Below are positions 22,173-31,928 of a DNA stretch of 64,000 nt, in pieces (within the stretch, counting starts at the first letter, position 1; each line of letters opens with the position of its first letter). The translations under genes were made by a program, and so were the position numbers. The stretch lies in the NCBI GenBank assembly GCA_030737835.1, contig JAUJYN010000016.1, positions 2,683,747 through 2,747,746 of the forward strand. Reading direction: 5' to 3'. The notes beneath the pieces are model-generated. The model did no database searches. It worked only from the letters and a program-made list of their open reading frames with translations, and was not told the DNA's origin. The stretch comes from Acorus gramineus. Lineage: Eukaryota > Streptophyta > Magnoliopsida > Acorales > Acoraceae.

Positions 22173-23126
22173 GTTAACTCCAAGAAAAAAAAAAAAAAAT
22201 TAACAAAATTAGTGGGAGGTTTTATGTTAACAAGAAACTGAGAAAAATAAAAAAAAACAGCATATAAACAGTACATAAAAGAGTAATAACAAACATATAA
22301 AGCAGTAAATGACAAATGAAGTAAACAAAATAAAACAAAAGGGGTTAGCAGTCCTTGGGAGGTACCCAAACTTGCAAAGGGGAATGTTCAAATGGTCCCT
22401 AGACCAACTGACCAACGATCCAAATTAGGGTCATCCGCCAGCTGCGTATAGTTTCCAAAAGAACTGATAAAAGTCCAATGATGTACTCCAACACTCTCAA
22501 CTTTGATTAAACTTATATTTATTTAATTTAGTAAGCTTGTTACAACTTGTTTAAGGGTTTTATGAGGAGATGATATGTTATACAAGTTCTTTAAATAAAA
22601 AAAAAGAAAAGAAAAAAAGAAAAGGGAAGGGGAGTGAGGGTAGGGAGGTGTGAGCTCTCTCTTTCTCTTTGGCAAGGGAGGGTGAGGGATAGGTGATAGT
22701 GGTGAAAAAGAGTGGTTAACTTTGGGTGGTAGTGGATGGGTTCGGATGGGTGGCTTTTGGAGAGAGAGAGGAGGGCTTAGGTGGTAGGTGAGGGTGGTGG
22801 GTGGTTGTTTGGAGTGGCTGCTGGTGTAGGGGGTGGTGGTGCTCAAAAATGGAGGGTGGAGGGTGTTGAGGGGCTGTTGGTGATGAAGAAGAATGGATGG
22901 GTTCGGATGGGTTGTGTTGGAAGAGAAAGTGTAGGTTTTGAGTGGTGAATGAGGGTGGTGGATGAGTGTTGGTGCGGCTGCTGGTGTAGGGGGTGGTGAT
23001 GCTCGAAAATGGAGGGTGGAGGGTGGTGAGGTGCTGCTGGTCTTGAATGGGGAGGTTAGGGGAGGTCGGGATGGCTTTGGAGGGTAAAAGGTGGGTGTTC
23101 ATGTCCTCAAAAGCCCCCCATTGCTT

Positions 23127-23140
23127 CCCTTTTATAGCCC
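23127..23140 (-). promoter_or_regulatory. TATA box of element A LTR
   Basis: GGGCTATAAAAGGG on the minus strand, a near-ideal plant TATA context, in the middle of the LTR where the U3/R border is expected. Confidence 0.75.
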
Positions 23141-23308
23141 AAACGAGCCACTACCTTCTTGACATCTGTTTGGGGAGGTAATGAGTGCCCCACAACGCTC
23201 CCACGTTCACCCGAAGTGGCTGACGTTGGTGGAGAGGCAAAAAAACTCAGGCCATGCCGTCCTTTTCGAGCTGAACTTATCCTAGTATTTTTGACGATCC
23301 GTCATCCC

Positions 23309-23602
23309 ATTGTCTAGGTCGACAAGCCAGAAAATATTGTCGACTTCGACAATCACCCGAATGATCGTCCAGTTCGACAATCCTCTCAAAGATCATCGAA
23401 GTCGACAATCCTCAGAAAGATTGTCTAGTTCGGCAATCCTCTCAAAGATCGTCGAAGTCGACAATCCTCAGAAAGATTGTCCAGTTCGACAATCCTCCCA
23501 AAGATCGTCGAAGTCGACAATCCTCAGAAAGATTGTCCAGTTCGACAATCCTCCCAAAGATCGTCAAAGTCGACGATCCTTAGAAAGATTGTCCAGTACG
23601 AC
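23309..23602. repeat. TTGTC-N6-GAC dyad array in U3 of the 5' LTR
   Basis: Partner of the array at 325-620, with the same unit order and a few point differences. It lies 170-470 bp upstream of the TATA box on the minus strand, the place of an LTR enhancer. Confidence 0.85.
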
Positions 23603-23869
23603 GAGTGGGTGGTCGCTTGTCTTAGTCACCAAACAGATTTTCAGATGTCTTGTACAACAACCCAAGGCTTAACCGTTCTGGGCGATAGTACTGCTTCTCT
23701 TAAGCTTTTCTTTAAGAACTTGTTGTGCTCATGCTTTCTTTTCTTTCCTTTCTCTACTCAAGTGATTATTCTGGCTCCGGGAAGATCATCGGGGTTTAGA
23801 CCTGCAAACTAAGATATCACAAATGATAAGTGTTTTACAGTTCTGACCGATTAAAATAGGGTATCTACA

Positions 23870-25101
23870 AGCGGCAGGCGGAGGTGGCAGGTGGCCGAGT
23901 GCGGCCGGAGGGCTGCCGGAGGTGGCCAAGGGCGGTCGGGGTGCTGCCAGAGGTGGCTGAGGGCTGCCGGAAATGACAGTGGGCGGCAGGCGGAGGTGGC
24001 AGGTGGCAGGTGGCCGAGTGTCGCCGGAGGGTAGCCGGAGGCGGCGGAGGGCGGCATGCCGTAGTGGTTGCGCGCAGACACTGGCCGCAGCCGCTGGCAC
24101 GTTGGGGCGCGCTGGGGAGGGATCCCGGACACGATCCCTGGAAATCCAGGGCTCGCATGCGGAGATCGCGGGCTGTCGTGCGAGCTGGCAAAGTGCGTAC
24201 ACGTCTGTCACGCGGGAGCTCACGCGCTGGCAAGGTGCGTCCGGGATTCGCGAACGCGTTTACGTGTCTGCCACTCGGGCGCTCGCACACTGGCAAAGCG
24301 CGTTCGGGATTTGCGGACGCGTTTACGCGTCTGGCAAGCAGGCACTCGCGCGCGCTGGCAAAGCGTGTTTGAGATTCGCGGGCACGCAGGCTATCAGGCG
24401 TGAAGAACAGGGGGCACTGACAGCAGGGCACGGCGTGCGGATGGGGCACGGGCATGGCGCACGGCAGTGGACGGGACGTGCAGCAGGGCACGGCGCACGG
24501 CGTGCGGGCAGGGTGTAGGGCGGCTTGCGGGCGGTGCTCGGGTGGAGCGCACGCAGGGCAGGCGTGCGGTGCGGACTGGGCAGAGTGTGGTGCTCAGGCA
24601 GGGAGGCGCGCGGCACAGGGGCAGCCGCGGCAAGGGCAGCAGCGGTAGACGCTGTGGCAGCGGTGCGGTGCTCGGGTAGGGAGGTGCACAGTACTGGGGC
24701 AGCCACGGCAGGGGTAGCAGCGGCAGGTGTAGTGGCGGCAGGAGCGGCGGTGCCGGTAGACACAGCAGCGGCAGGGGCTGCTGCAGTGACAGGGGTGGCC
24801 GTGGCAGGGGCTGCAGCAGCGGTAGGGGCGGCGCTGGCAGGGCGCGCGCGGCAGGGTGGCGCGACAGGGCAGGAGCGGCACGAGGCGGCGCCGAGAGGTG
24901 CAAAGAGGCACGCCGAGATGAAGGATTCCAACAAGAAAGAAAGAAAAATTTAGGGTGGCTCTGATACCATGTTACAATAAAAAGAGGGAGAATGAGAATC
25001 CTTGTATTCCACTTAGGGTTTAGTCCCTTTATATACAAGTACACAAGAGTTACACGTGTAATATACTACACATATAATGACATAACACATATAATCTAAC
25101 A
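23870..25101 (-). mobile_element. Remnant of a small LTR element primed by initiator Met tRNA
   Basis: 24970-25101 is a 132-bp LTR on the minus strand (starts TGTTAGATTATATG, ends ...ATTGTAACA). It is followed at once by TGGTATCAGAGCC, the initiator-Met PBS common in Copia and TRIM elements. A TATA-like 'tatataaag' lies within the LTR. The remaining internal part (23870-24956) is extremely GC-rich and repetitive (Ala/Pro/Arg-type codons in every frame) with no recognisable gag or pol. Element A borders it at 23869, and the second LTR is not in the window. It could be a TRIM/LARD-like element with a captured GC-rich insert. Confidence 0.6.
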
Positions 25102-25165
25102 GTTTTTATTATTAAAATACCTAAAAGTGTATCTTTGACATAATAAATATAATTATTAGTTTGTA

Positions 25166-25263
25166 GGAAAAATCCATGTAACCCCATGTAAAACTGCCAG
25201 AAATCCATATAACCCTTTGACTTTTTTTAAGTCCATATAACCATTAAAAATACAAACACCTAT
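25166..25263 (+). repeat. Fragment of the Mutator-type MITE family
   Basis: Matches the left end of the copy at 36803-37334 (ggaaaaatccat..., 'aaactgcc', 'acacctatgtaa') and stops abruptly where the next MITE begins at 25264. Confidence 0.7.
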
Positions 25264-25885
25264 GTAAGGCCATCTCCAGCCTTTACATAAACCTATACTC
25301 AAATTTTACTTAAAATTTGAGTAAAAGCTTGATTTGATATGATGTGTCTCCAACCATCACTTTGTATTTTATTCAAATCTTTTAAAAATTTCACATTTCC
25401 CCAAACATTTTTACTACTCAATTTTCTTTTTTTCAAGATATTCAAATATAAAATTATAATCATTCAATTTTTTGAAAAAAAAGGTAAAAATAATTTTTTT
25501 TTAATAGAGTAAAAATAAGAAGTTAAAAAACAAAAGAAGAAAACTTAAGAAAGAAGACCACATTATTTATTTATTTATTTATTTATTTTTGTTTCAAGAG
25601 ATAGTGAAAATTTTAGAGGGTGGGAAGGCATTTAATATAGTTTAACTAAAGGTGGAGTTGAAAGAAAAAAAATGTCATATTGAAAGAAAATGTCGAGATA
25701 AAGGGAAAAAAAGATGTTTAAAATTTGGGTAAAGATTTGAGTCTCCCTTGATTTGGATAAAGATTTGAGTAAAAACTTGATTTGGTATGGGTATAGGTAA
25801 ATGGTTAGAGAAAGTTTTGAGTGATTTTTACTCAAATTTGAATTTAATTTGGGTAAATGTTTAAATATAGGATTAGAGATGTTCT
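25264..25885. mobile_element. MITE, 'ggccatctccagcc' family
   Basis: The left end GGCCATCTCCAGCC and right end ..GGATTAGAGATGTTCT are imperfect inverted repeats, and subterminal 'actcaaatttt'/'tttgagtaaa' repeats also invert. The interior is AT-rich, with a (TTTA)n run at about 25566-25590. No TSD is certain. A related copy starts at 27798. Confidence 0.6.
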
Positions 25886-26111
25886 AAATCTAAATAGTCC
25901 CCTAAGTATATTACTATATTACTATATTAAATGCTCTTAACCAGAAAACATTTGTTTGACCATTTTACTCCATCAATCTCTTCAATCCCACAATCCCTTA
26001 ACACTTTTTCAATCACATGAACGACATTTGTTCAATTTCTTTTTTACTGATGATGATTATTATTCCAATGCATGCATTAACCATTTCTATATATTTATTC
26101 GAATTTTAGTA

Positions 26112-26574
26112 GGGAAAAATCCATATAACCCCCTGTAATCTTCCTGATATTCATATAACCCCCTGTAATCTCAATATATCCATATAATCCCTTGTAAACA
26201 CACCATAAATGTAAATAACCCCTCGTGGTTAAATTTTTTTTAACAGAATTGAAATATTTCGGACATATTACATTATCTAAACCATGGTTAATAAATATAT
26301 ATTTTTCTAACCCCCAAAAAACTGTCAATACTTAAAAAAAACACTCATATTTCTAATTTTATACTCTTTTATGTGTTTTTTTGAAAGTATTGACCGCTTT
26401 CAGAAGTTAAAATGATACATATTTGTTAACCATGGTTTAAATAACGTAATATGTCTGAAATATTCCAATTATGTTAAAAAAATTTAATCGTGGGGGGTTA
26501 TTTGCATTTATGGTGTGTTTACAAGGGCTTATATGGATATATTGAGATTACAGGGGGTTATATGAATATTTCCC
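26112..26574. mobile_element. Mutator-type MITE (463 bp) with 9-bp TSD
   Basis: Flanked by a perfect 9-bp duplication ATTTTAGTA (26103-26111 and 26575-26583), the size made by Mutator transposases. Inverted ends are GGGAAAAATCCATATAACC and its mirror ..GGTTATATGAATATTTCCC, extending well over 80 bp. Each end contains two or three tandem 'catataaccccctgtaat' sub-repeats. There is no coding capacity. Confidence 0.9.
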
Positions 26575-26583
26575 ATTTTAGTA

Positions 26584-27797
26584 ATGTAATACGTGCATGC
26601 ATTGAATTAAACATGTAGAATTTTGAAATTCTCAACTATTAAATCTCACACACACACACACAAAAATAAAAATAAATCATGAACACAAAAAGAATTACCA
26701 AGTCAGATATATCTTAGAAAAGACAATAGGACACATGAAAAAATATTTAATTTGATTTAAAAAATGAGATAGATATATTTAATATTGGATTTTTGTTTAT
26801 ATACCCCTGTTAAATACCAATTTTATCAAATACTCCTGAAAAAATCAACAGTGCAAAAATATCCCTTAAAAGAATGACCTAATATTCAACTTAAGTAAAT
26901 AGTTAAGTTGAAATATGACTTGAATATTAAAATAATGAATTGATTTATATTTGATTTTGAAATTTAAAAACTAAAGATTAGGAAGATGAGATTCTGTCCA
27001 ATATTAAAAAAGAAATGACACTTTTTCCCTTCTCAATACACTCAGTTTCTTTTACCGTCCAAAATACAGTTCTGTATAACTTGTTAAAAATTTAGTGAAG
27101 CATATACCTTGTTAAACGATGTATATACCTCATTAAAAAAATTTCACATTTACTAAAAATAGGTTTATTCAACCTGAAATGAAGTGATATGTACTTTTTA
27201 TTAAAGAATACACCTCATTTTGTATAATGTTTACTATTTTAAAAAAAATGAAAACATGTGTGGCCTGAGTTTTGATTGATAAAAATAACGGAGTTTAACA
27301 TTTTTCATAATGAAAATCCATCTTTATCCATGGAAACACATTATCTCCTCAACTACCCAACTAAATATTACATCACACTACAATATAATCCATGGAAAAA
27401 CTTTTGTCGAAACGTTTTAATCCCTTTCAATTGATCAAATATCAACACACCTCCTGAGCTTCTTCTCTTCTCCCTTTTAAGATGAATGTATTTAACTGCC
27501 CCTTGTTCATTGTTTTCTGCGTTTTCGTTTTTCCCTCTTATTCCCTTTTAAATAAGATTTATCAATTTCAATGTAATCAATTTATTCATTCCCCTTGGTT
27601 TTTCCAACATCCATTCTTTCCCAACATAGCCACACGAAATCTATTCATCATGCATATCCATCTAATCTCTTGACACCATTAATGCAATTTTTTTTTCCCT
27701 TCTTCCTATATGAAGCCACTCAATGAAGACTCAAGCCATCTCCAACCCTTATTTTAGGTTTATTTGTTTATACTTATACACATCCATCTTCACTTTA
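26584..27797. other. AT-rich intergenic DNA
   Basis: No gene recognised. A short (CA)n run lies near 26648-26662. At 27737 there is an isolated 'gccatctccaaccc', a further trace of the MITE family found at 25264. Confidence 0.5.
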
Positions 27798-28073
27798 GGC
27801 CATCTCCAAGCTTTACTCAAATTTATATCCAAATTTTACTTAAAATTTGAGTAAAAATTTTATTTGATATATTGTGTCTTCAATCATCAGTTTGTGTTTT
27901 ACTCAAATCTTTTAAAAATGTGAAATTGAAGTAAAAAAATAGTCATTAGAAATTTGAGTAAAAATTTAAGTATTTTGATTTGGTTAAAAAATTGAGTAAA
28001 AGTTTGATTTGGCATGAGAACGGATAAATGATTAGGGAGATTTTTCAAATTTAAGTTTGAGTTCACATTTGAG
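27798..28073. mobile_element. Truncated MITE related to 25264-25885
   Basis: Begins GGCCATCTCCAAGCTTTACTC and shares 'aaattttacttaaaatttgag' segments with the copy at 25264. The right inverted end is missing; another element begins at about 28076 with 'gggtccgtttggg'. Confidence 0.55.
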
Positions 28074-28377
28074 GGTCCGTTTGGGCATGAGTTGGGGGCG
28101 CCTAAAGTGCCATAACAGGGCGAAGACCTGAGGTGGGAGAGGCATTGTTTAGCAAAACAGGAAACGCGAGCCAAAACATAATAAGAGAATGGTTTTCTAT
28201 TAAACACTCAACCTGATCTGGCCAGTTGAACCTATCGAACCTTCAATTGGACTGAATTCCAATATTATTTACCCTCAAAATCCAGCAATATAAAAAATTG
28301 GTGAAAAACAATCCATCCAACATATGATACGATGATTCTATAACCGACTATGAAATGATTAAATTGACTAATTCTTA

Positions 28378-28722
28378 GGGCCCATTTCAGACAGGGTGGA
28401 CGAGTGGGCTGCTTTTTCTTCATTGTTCATACACTGAAAATTCTGTGTGGCTCATACACTTGTCTATTTACTGTTCATACACAGAAAAATGTTGAAATGT
28501 GGAGGGATAACTTGGTAATAACACCCATTTTTGATGCGTTTTGTGGCTAGTTTCAAGGAAATGTTCTTTCGATGCGTTTTGAAAGACAGCCCAAATACAC
28601 TTTAAACGTGAACGCATTTTTTTTCGCTTTTAAAAAATGCAATGGCTTGTTTGGATGTAAGTTGCGCATTTCTAAGGATTAACCAACGCAAACACATAAG
28701 AATCGTCCATCCAAACGGGTCC
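28378..28722. mobile_element. PIF/Harbinger-type MITE (345 bp)
   Basis: TTA duplications flank it (28375-28377 and 28723-28725). The inverted ends are GGGCCCATTTCAGA and the mirror of GGACCCGTTTGGAT, the 'GGnCCnTTTgg' form typical of Harbinger elements. It may be nested in a second similar element whose left end is at about 28076. Confidence 0.65.
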
Positions 28723-28725
28723 TTA

Positions 28726-29688
28726 AACTATATATAAATCCAGACTGGAATTGGGGCTAGAAAATGGGGCTGTACATAACATTATCCATAAATCAATGCA
28801 CTTTCATAAGAGATTTTTAGACTTTCTATTTTGCACTTTTATTGCACTTTAATCTAAAAACAAATTGTGGCTTATTGGTGCATCATCAATAAGACTTGAT
28901 AATATCTTATTTTATGTTTTCATTTAAATATCATTATTTTATTATTTTAAATAAGACATTCTTTCATTATTTTATGTTTTCTTTTAATTATCATGCAAAA
29001 ATTATGAGATCATGATTCATAGAGTTTTATTTGTGATTAATTATTTGTTAAAATATTAAATTTAATAAAAATTTAGATTTTATGTAATAAAAAAATTATG
29101 CTATGCTTTATAAAAACTTAAAAATATTAAGATTTAAGACTTGATAATTATAGAAAAATTAAATTTTTTTTATATATTTTTTAAATTTATTAGAAATAAT
29201 AATTAATATATTTTTAAAACATTTGTCCTTATTTCAAAATCATTGAAGGGATAACTTCTAGGTAGAATATCAATGTAACTCGCCCCTTCACGCCATCATT
29301 AAGTTTTCAACAAGGAAAAACTTCATGCTATCATTATTTATGCATATATGAAAAGTTTTCATAAAAATATAATTTTTTTTCAAATTGCTCTGATATAGCC
29401 CGCCAGTATACAGAAAAAAAGCAGGGGCCAGATTAGAAATGGGATCCGGATTCAGGAGTAATTAGTGGGAGTCCCCCAGGCAGTAGAGTTATCCTCTACC
29501 AGGAAGCTCTTTCCCGTGTTATGTTTTTCTTTTCTTTGCTTTGTATTAGACATCGCTATTTCATTTATTAAATTTTGGAGACTGATTTCCTATCGTTTTC
29601 TTAAAAAAAAAAAAAACATATAAAAGCCAGTAAGCAGTGTATTTGCATAATGTTGTTTGATAAATCATTTATTGTGATTTCCATATGA
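28726..29688. other. AT-rich intergenic DNA
   Basis: No gene recognised. About 29380-29560 is more balanced in composition ('gccccgcc', 'tagagttatcctctaccagg') and may be an old element end; I cannot classify it. Confidence 0.4.
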
Positions 29689-29697
29689 TATTTTTTA

Positions 29698-30205
29698 GGG
29701 AAAAATTCAAATAGCCCCCTATAAATTGATCGAAATCCAAATAGCCCCCTGATTTTTCCTAAAATCCATATAACCCTCTTAAAACATCTATGTAAATTCA
29801 AATAGCTCCCTGAGTTAAACTTTTGTTGATCAAAGAAGAATATTCTACAAATACACTATTTGGTTAACCTTGATTAAAATCACAATATACAAAAAAAAAA
29901 CCCCTGCATTGTGTTAAAAATGTATAAAATCATCTATAAATGATGAGTTTACCCATCTAAATAGATTGCAAAACCCTATTCAGAGGATTTTTCGTATTTT
30001 TAACAAATTGTGTGAGATTTTTGGTGTATTGTGTTTTCAATCAGGGTTAATCAAATAAAATATTCATCATCTGTCAACAAAAATTTAATTCAGGGAGCTA
30101 TATATAGATTTATATATGTGTTTTCATGGGTCATGTGGACTTCAGAAAAAGTGAAGGGGTTATATGATTTCAGATAGTATACAAGGGTTTATATGGATTT
30201 TTTCC
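29698..30205. mobile_element. Mutator-type MITE (508 bp) with 9-bp TSD
   Basis: Perfect 9-bp duplication TATTTTTTA at 29689-29697 and 30206-30214. The ends GGGAAAAATTCAAATAGCC and ..GGATTTTTTCC are inverted, with tandem 'aaatccaaatagcccc' sub-repeats. Same family as 26112-26574 and 36803-37334. Confidence 0.87.
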
Positions 30206-30906
30206 TATTTTTTAATAGTCGCATCATGTAGCTGCAAGCATTGATGTATGCTTGTATAAAATTAATGTGTATCAATGTATAGATTTTTTTATGTGCATTT
30301 GCTACAATAGCTAGAAAGAATACAAGTATTACTAAAAATTAGTTTAACGGACCATAAAATAATATATTGGTGCCCCCAAGATTGTTATATAAGATTTTTT
30401 TTACAATTCAAATTAATATTTATCAAAGAAACTCAGTGTGATAGTACATATTAATTTTACATTTTTGTTTCCTACGGTATCACATAATCATAAGCAATTA
30501 AGCACCTTTTAAATATAGAATCTAATAATTATCTATGTTTAATATTTTCAATAAGAAACTTAAGTCTTTCCAATAAAATAAAATAAAAAACTTAAGTAGC
30601 CTTGGGAATTTCAAGTATAAATTCTTCTGATACTATTCATTGATGACAAACTACCTTTCTAAACTCAAAAATTATTTTATAAATTTATAAATACAGTAAT
30701 TATGATCAGGAGAATCTGTGCAGCTTTTATTTATTTTTTAATGTTTGAACTTCACACATCCGGGCCCTTCATATCCCGTCTCTTCAATTTCTGTACTTTT
30801 CCTTGGCATTCTCGCCTTTTATAAATCAGAAAACAATAGCCGAAGCAAAATTTTTCATTTCATTTCGTTTCAGAACCCTAAAAACCTCACCACCTCAAAA
30901 AACCGA

Positions 30907-30915
30907 AAACCCTAA
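30907..30915 (+). promoter_or_regulatory. Telo-box in the 5' leader of GeBP-like gene 1
   Basis: AAACCCTAA, 15 nt before the ATG, kept in the same place in gene 2. Telo-boxes are common near the start of plant genes expressed in growing cells; a role here is inferred. Confidence 0.45.
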
Positions 30916-30929
30916 CAAATTTTATTCCA

Positions 30930-31928
30930 ATGTCGAAATCGTCTTCTTCAACATCAGCCGTTTCATCGGAGGAAGAAAGCTCTTCCCAGTCCCCTCCGCC
31001 GCCGCCGCCGCCGCCTCGTCCGAAAGAGAAGCTGACATCTGCACCTCCCAAAGCCGGATCCCCAGTTTCCTCCGGCTCTTCCTCCGACGATGATGAAACT
31101 AGCGACTCAAAAGAAGAAGAAGAATCACAGAAGCCGGTCCGGCATCAGGAGCCAGGCCCTTCCGCAGCACCCTCCAAGAAGCGCTCCCATGGGGACGATG
31201 AGAACGGGAAGAGCAAGTCAAAGAAGGAGAAGAAGGCCCCTTCTGTCCAGAAGCCCGTTGCGACCGAGGAAGAGAAGGCCCCCGCCACGAAATCTGTCCC
31301 CTTTGGTAGAATTTTCTCCGAGGAGGATGAGGTGGCTTTGATGAAGGGCCTGGCTGAGTTCTGTTCGACGAATGGTGCTGATGCTGCGAGTGTTGTGAAG
31401 AATCGAGAGCTTTTTGAAGGATTTCATGCCTCCGTTGGAAGGACCCTACATACGAGTGTCACAGTTGAGCAATTGAAGAACAAGATCCGCCGATTGAAGG
31501 AACGACGGGTAAAGCGTGGCGACTCTGCCTTGACTCAAATGTGGGAGAGGCTGTGGAGGAGGGAGAAGGGGGACCCTGCGAACGAGAACGATAAAGGGAA
31601 GTCGAAGAAAAATTTGGTGGGGAACAATATTGATGAGGGGAAGGTGTTACCGGTGGTGAGCGGGGAGCTCCCACCTTTCTTGGACGAGTCTGTCAGAATT
31701 TGCTCCAGTGAGGGCAGAACAATGTTTGGGGAAGAGATGATGAGAAAGAGTCTGATGCTTCTTGATAAGGAGGAGGTTGATTCTTTGGAGAAAAAATGGA
31801 AGAAACTGTCGGGGTTGGACATGAAACTCTCTATCAGAAGGATTGAGTTAGAGAGGAGGAAAAGCAAATTGATCAATATGGAGTTCGTGAAGATATCGGA
31901 GGCTATCACGCGTGCAGCCAGCCCGTAG
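30930..31928 (+). CDS. GeBP/storekeeper-family DNA-binding protein, copy 1
   Basis: 332 residues, single exon, intact. Residues 1-80 are Ser/Pro/Glu-rich with a poly-proline run. Residues 83-102 are a basic stretch (KKRS...KSKSKKEKK) likely to be a nuclear localisation signal. Residues about 125-215 form the DUF573/GeBP DNA-binding domain: 'FGRIFSEEDEVALMKGLAEF', 'HTSVTVEQLKNKIRRLKERR' and 'MWERLWRREKG' are its hallmarks. Residues about 260-325 are a charged Leu/Met-rich helix, the putative zipper through which the family dimerises. GeBP proteins are plant-specific nuclear regulators linked to trichome gene control and cytokinin responses; storekeeper binds a tuber storage-gene promoter. The start is the first ATG after an 'aaaccctaac' leader and is shared with the paralogue at 57060. 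The target genes of this copy are unknown. Confidence 0.93.
   Translation: MSKSSSSTSAVSSEEESSSQSPPPPPPPPRPKEKLTSAPPKAGSPVSSGSSSDDDETSDSKEEEESQKPVRHQEPGPSAAPSKKRSHGDDENGKSKSKKEKKAPSVQKPVATEEEKAPATKSVPFGRIFSEEDEVALMKGLAEFCSTNGADAASVVKNRELFEGFHASVGRTLHTSVTVEQLKNKIRRLKERRVKRGDSALTQMWERLWRREKGDPANENDKGKSKKNLVGNNIDEGKVLPVVSGELPPFLDESVRICSSEGRTMFGEEMMRKSLMLLDKEEVDSLEKKWKKLSGLDMKLSIRRIELERRKSKLINMEFVKISEAITRAASP

Larger units (their letters stand above)
240..23869 (-). mobile_element. Tat/Ogre-like Ty3/gypsy retrotransposon (element A)
   Basis: A minus-strand LTR retrotransposon of at least 23.6 kb. Reading on the minus strand, the order is 5' LTR (21417-23869), PBS, leader, gag, acidic repeat tract, protease region, RT, RNase H, second RNase H, integrase, long 3' region, antisense PMD gene, PPT and 3' LTR (886 down to 240, continuing outside the window). 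The gag-pro-RT-RH-aRH-INT order, the second RNase H, the great length and the TGGCGA-type PBS are traits of the Tat/Ogre lineage. Several frameshifts and stops show that the copy is dead. By eye the two LTRs differ at about 3-5% of positions over the shared 645 bp. B1 and a hAT element are nested inside it. Confidence 0.9.
21417..23869 (-). repeat. 5' LTR of element A (about 2.45 kb)
   Basis: Minus-strand start TGTAGATACC at 23869 and end ...CCGACA at 21417 obey TG...CA, with the PBS directly after. A strong TATA box, GGGCTATAAAAGGG on the minus strand, lies at 23127-23140, about 730 bp into the LTR, so transcription should start near 23105. U3 holds one dyad array (23309-23602), R/U5 another (21800-22172). 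An imperfect duplication of about 160 bp, rich in 'ggatgggttcggatggg' and 'ggagggtggagggt', lies at 22733-23050. Confidence 0.85.

Noticed and set aside
23227..23869. Treating 23227-23869 as the complete 5' LTR, because it is the part shared with 240-886
   Set aside because: No PBS follows on the minus strand at 23226, while a TATA box (23127-23140) and a TGGCGA-type PBS (21413) show that the LTR runs on to 21417. The short match only reflects the interrupted 3' LTR.
24970..25101. Host promoter region
   Set aside because: The TGT...ACA ends and adjoining iMet primer site show it is an LTR, so its TATA-like site belongs to the element.
30803..31093. ORF overlapping the start of GeBP-like gene 1 in another frame
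   Set aside because: Only covers leader and N-terminal low-complexity codons; the GeBP frame is conserved in both paralogues.
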